Assembly (NCBI GenBank): GCA_965219495.1
Contig: OZ244777.1
Coordinates: 124,001-188,000 of the forward strand
Source: CAZPXZ01 sp965219495
Lineage (GTDB): Bacteria > Pseudomonadota > Alphaproteobacteria > Rhodobacterales > CAZPXZ01
Length of the DNA: 64,000 nt
Direction of reading: 5' to 3'
This document shows positions 62,652-64,000 of this stretch, in pieces. Numbering within the stretch: the stretch's first letter is position 1; every line of letters starts with the position of its first letter. Both the position numbers and the translations under genes were made by a program. Under the pieces are notes generated by a model. The model was not told where the DNA came from, made no database searches, and was given only the letters and a program-made list of their open reading frames with translations.

Positions 62652-64000
62652 TTAACCGAGCAAACGTTGCGCCTCGCGGACAACGGTTTCGGAGCGAATA
62701 TCAAAATGCAAATAAAGGTCGGCACCCGGCGCCGAGGCGCCGAAGGATTTCATGCCCACGAACGATGACTTCTTTTCGGAACCGCCCTCTCCGAAAAGCC
62801 ATCTCTCCCAACCGCGGATTCCGCCTGCCTCGATCGCGATACGGACGGGACCGCGCGGCAAGATCGTTCTCCGGTACCGGTCCGCCTGCTGGATGAACAA
62901 TTCCTCGCAAGGCATGGATACGACTCGTGTTGGAATTCCGGTCTGCTCAAGTGCTTCGCGGGCCGCGACGGCGATACTGACCTCGGAACCGGTCGCGAGC
63001 AGAATCACCCGGCAGCGGGCGCTCGACTGTGCCAGTATATAAGCGCCCCTGGCGGAAAGATTCGCTCGTTTGTGCTCAGTTCGCACTGTAGGGAGAGCTT
63101 GACGAGATAGAGCGATAACGCTGGGCGTCGAATGTGATTGCAAGGCAAGTTGCCAGCATTCAGCCGTTTCCACGGCGTCTGCGGGACGGAACACGTTCAG
63201 ATTGGGTGTAGCCCGCAACATCGCCAAGTGTTCAATGGGCTGATGAGTGGGGCCGTCTTCCCCGAGGCCGATGGAATCATGGGTCATCACAAATATCACG
63301 CGCTTGCCCATCAGCGCTGAAAGCCGAATTGCAGGACGCGCATAATCGGAAAACACGAGAAAAGTGCCACCATAAGGAATTACGCCACCATGGAGTGCGA
63401 GACCACTCATCGCCGCCGCCATCGTATGTTCGCGGACACCCCAGTGAACGTAGCGGCCGGAAAAATCCTCCGGCGTAATTGCCTTTAGTTGGCGAGTTAG
63501 CGTGTTGTTCGAACCGGTGAGATCAGCAGAACCGCCAACCGTGTACGGCAGGATCCGGTTGACGATGTCGAGCGCCAGTTCAGATGCCTTTCGGGTCGCC
63601 ATTTTCGGTCTTTCGTCAGAAATCTTCCGTTTGTGGTTCGCAAGTTGGTGGCCGAGTTCCGCAGGTGTCTCTTCGCGCAAGCAGGTTTCCAGTAGACTTC
63701 GTTTCGGTTTCGGCAGTGCCCGAATCCGCCTCTGCCAATCCAGGCGCGCTTCGCGGCCCTTCTGTCCGGTTGCCCGCCAATCTTTCAGCGTTTCCGCCGG
63801 AATTTGAAACGGTGGAAGTTTCCATTTCCAGAATTCGCGAGCGGCATTTGCTTCTTCCGCTCCAAGAGGCGCCCCATGAGCGGCGGCGGTTCCCTGTTTG
63901 TTTGGTGCGCCCGCACCGATGGTCGTTCTGCAGCAAATCAGGCTGGGTTTCTGGCTTCGCCGGGCTTTCGCAATCGCCCGGTCGATCGCCTTGGGATCGT
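62652..64000 (-). CDS. tkt: Transketolase, C-terminal part (runs off the window)
   Basis: The last ~449 residues of a transketolase; the N-terminus lies beyond position 64000. The frame is open from 64000 to 62652, so it is not broken. From the edge it reads KAIDRAIAKARRSQKPSLIC and TTIGAGAPNKQGTAAAHGAP, then the pyrimidine-binding domain (GGSADLTGSNNTL, YVHWGVREHTMAAAMSGLAL, GGTFLVFSDYARPAIRLSAL, HDSIGLGEDGPTHQPIEHLA) and the C-terminal domain (VILLATGSEVSIAVAA). It interconverts pentose-phosphate-pathway sugars using thiamine diphosphate. gap follows 27 bp downstream. Confidence 0.95.
   Translation of the reverse strand, partial: DPKAIDRAIAKARRSQKPSLICCRTTIGAGAPNKQGTAAAHGAPLGAEEANAAREFWKWKLPPFQIPAETLKDWRATGQKGREARLDWQRRIRALPKPKRSLLETCLREETPAELGHQLANHKRKISDERPKMATRKASELALDIVNRILPYTVGGSADLTGSNNTLTRQLKAITPEDFSGRYVHWGVREHTMAAAMSGLALHGGVIPYGGTFLVFSDYARPAIRLSALMGKRVIFVMTHDSIGLGEDGPTHQPIEHLAMLRATPNLNVFRPADAVETAECWQLALQSHSTPSVIALSRQALPTVRTEHKRANLSARGAYILAQSSARCRVILLATGSEVSIAVAAREALEQTGIPTRVVSMPCEELFIQQADRYRRTILPRGPVRIAIEAGGIRGWERWLFGEGGSEKKSSFVGMKSFGASAPGADLYLHFDIRSETVVREAQRLLG

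Noticed and set aside
62728..62752. Palindrome GGCGCCGAGGCGCCG, also seen near 38992
   Set aside because: Inside tkt coding sequence; the two copies are unrelated and short GC palindromes are expected by chance.

Overview
The window looks like a chromosomal piece of an uncultured alphaproteobacterium. The evidence is gene content and order remembered from that class: a CHCC zinc-finger gene in front of polA; aroQ-accB-accC-aat next to DUF2155, NDUFA12 and mlaD genes; a Tim44-like gene beside an Smr gene; a COQ9-family gene; and hflK-hflC-DUF2065-degP. Many gaps of 0.4-1.1 kb without a recognisable gene, several expected neighbours missing, and seven insertion elements or remnants suggest a genome that is eroding, for example that of a host-associated or recently bottlenecked lineage. 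That lifestyle reading is inference.

Layout. 0.1-4.7 kb: zinc-finger protein, DNA polymerase I, MFS transporter. 4.8 kb: tRNA-Lys(CTT). 5.2-7.8 kb (minus): SDR reductase, folB, Tim44-like, Smr. 7.9-9.4 kb: small membrane protein, YdcH, COQ9. 10.5-17.2 kb: ppk, ppx, NDUFA12, mlaD, methyltransferase and DUF2155 in a tight plus-strand run, convergent with aat. 16.4-23.8 kb (minus): aat, accC, accB, aroQ, DsbA-like, BepA-like protease, RNase E/G. 24.6-25.9 kb: a complete IS1595 element. 25.9-38.4 kb: sugar and envelope genes (DegT aminotransferase, galE, quinone reductase, hisN-like, hydrolase, TPR protein, kdsB, cysQ, phosphomannomutase, kdsA, waaA). 39.0 kb: a TnpB remnant. 39.3-45.1 kb: NfeD and SPFH proteins divergent from hflK-hflC-DUF2065-degP. 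45.5-47.1 kb: an MttB-family methyltransferase. 47.0-54.0 kb: a nest of mobile elements that has destroyed a phosphate acetyltransferase gene. 54.0-58.4 kb: class III aminotransferase, YhhQ, FAD oxidoreductase, class IV aminotransferase. 58.5-59.8 kb: a decayed ISNCY-like element. 59.8-61.2 kb: DUF2182 and DUF1326 genes. 61.6-64 kb: gap and the 3' part of a transketolase gene.

The most interesting structure is the nest at 47.0-54.0 kb. The two ends of one minus-strand pta-like gene lie about 6.3 kb apart. Between them are a 5'-truncated IS21 element, an ISKra4-family element inside its istA gene (10-bp direct repeats), a 297-bp terminal-inverted-repeat element inside the ISKra4 transposase gene (6-bp duplication, carrying a 62-codon ORF with its own ribosome binding site), an IS5-family fragment cut by the IS21 right end, and a complete IS66-type element with a perfect 8-bp duplication.

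A second notable point is that IS1595 inserted exactly at the start of a DegT aminotransferase gene. The gene's ATG lies in the target duplication, and the element's end supplies a TATAAT box 5 bp upstream, so a leaderless hybrid transcript is possible. The ISNCY-like remnant also places a TATAAT just upstream of the DUF2182-DUF1326 pair.
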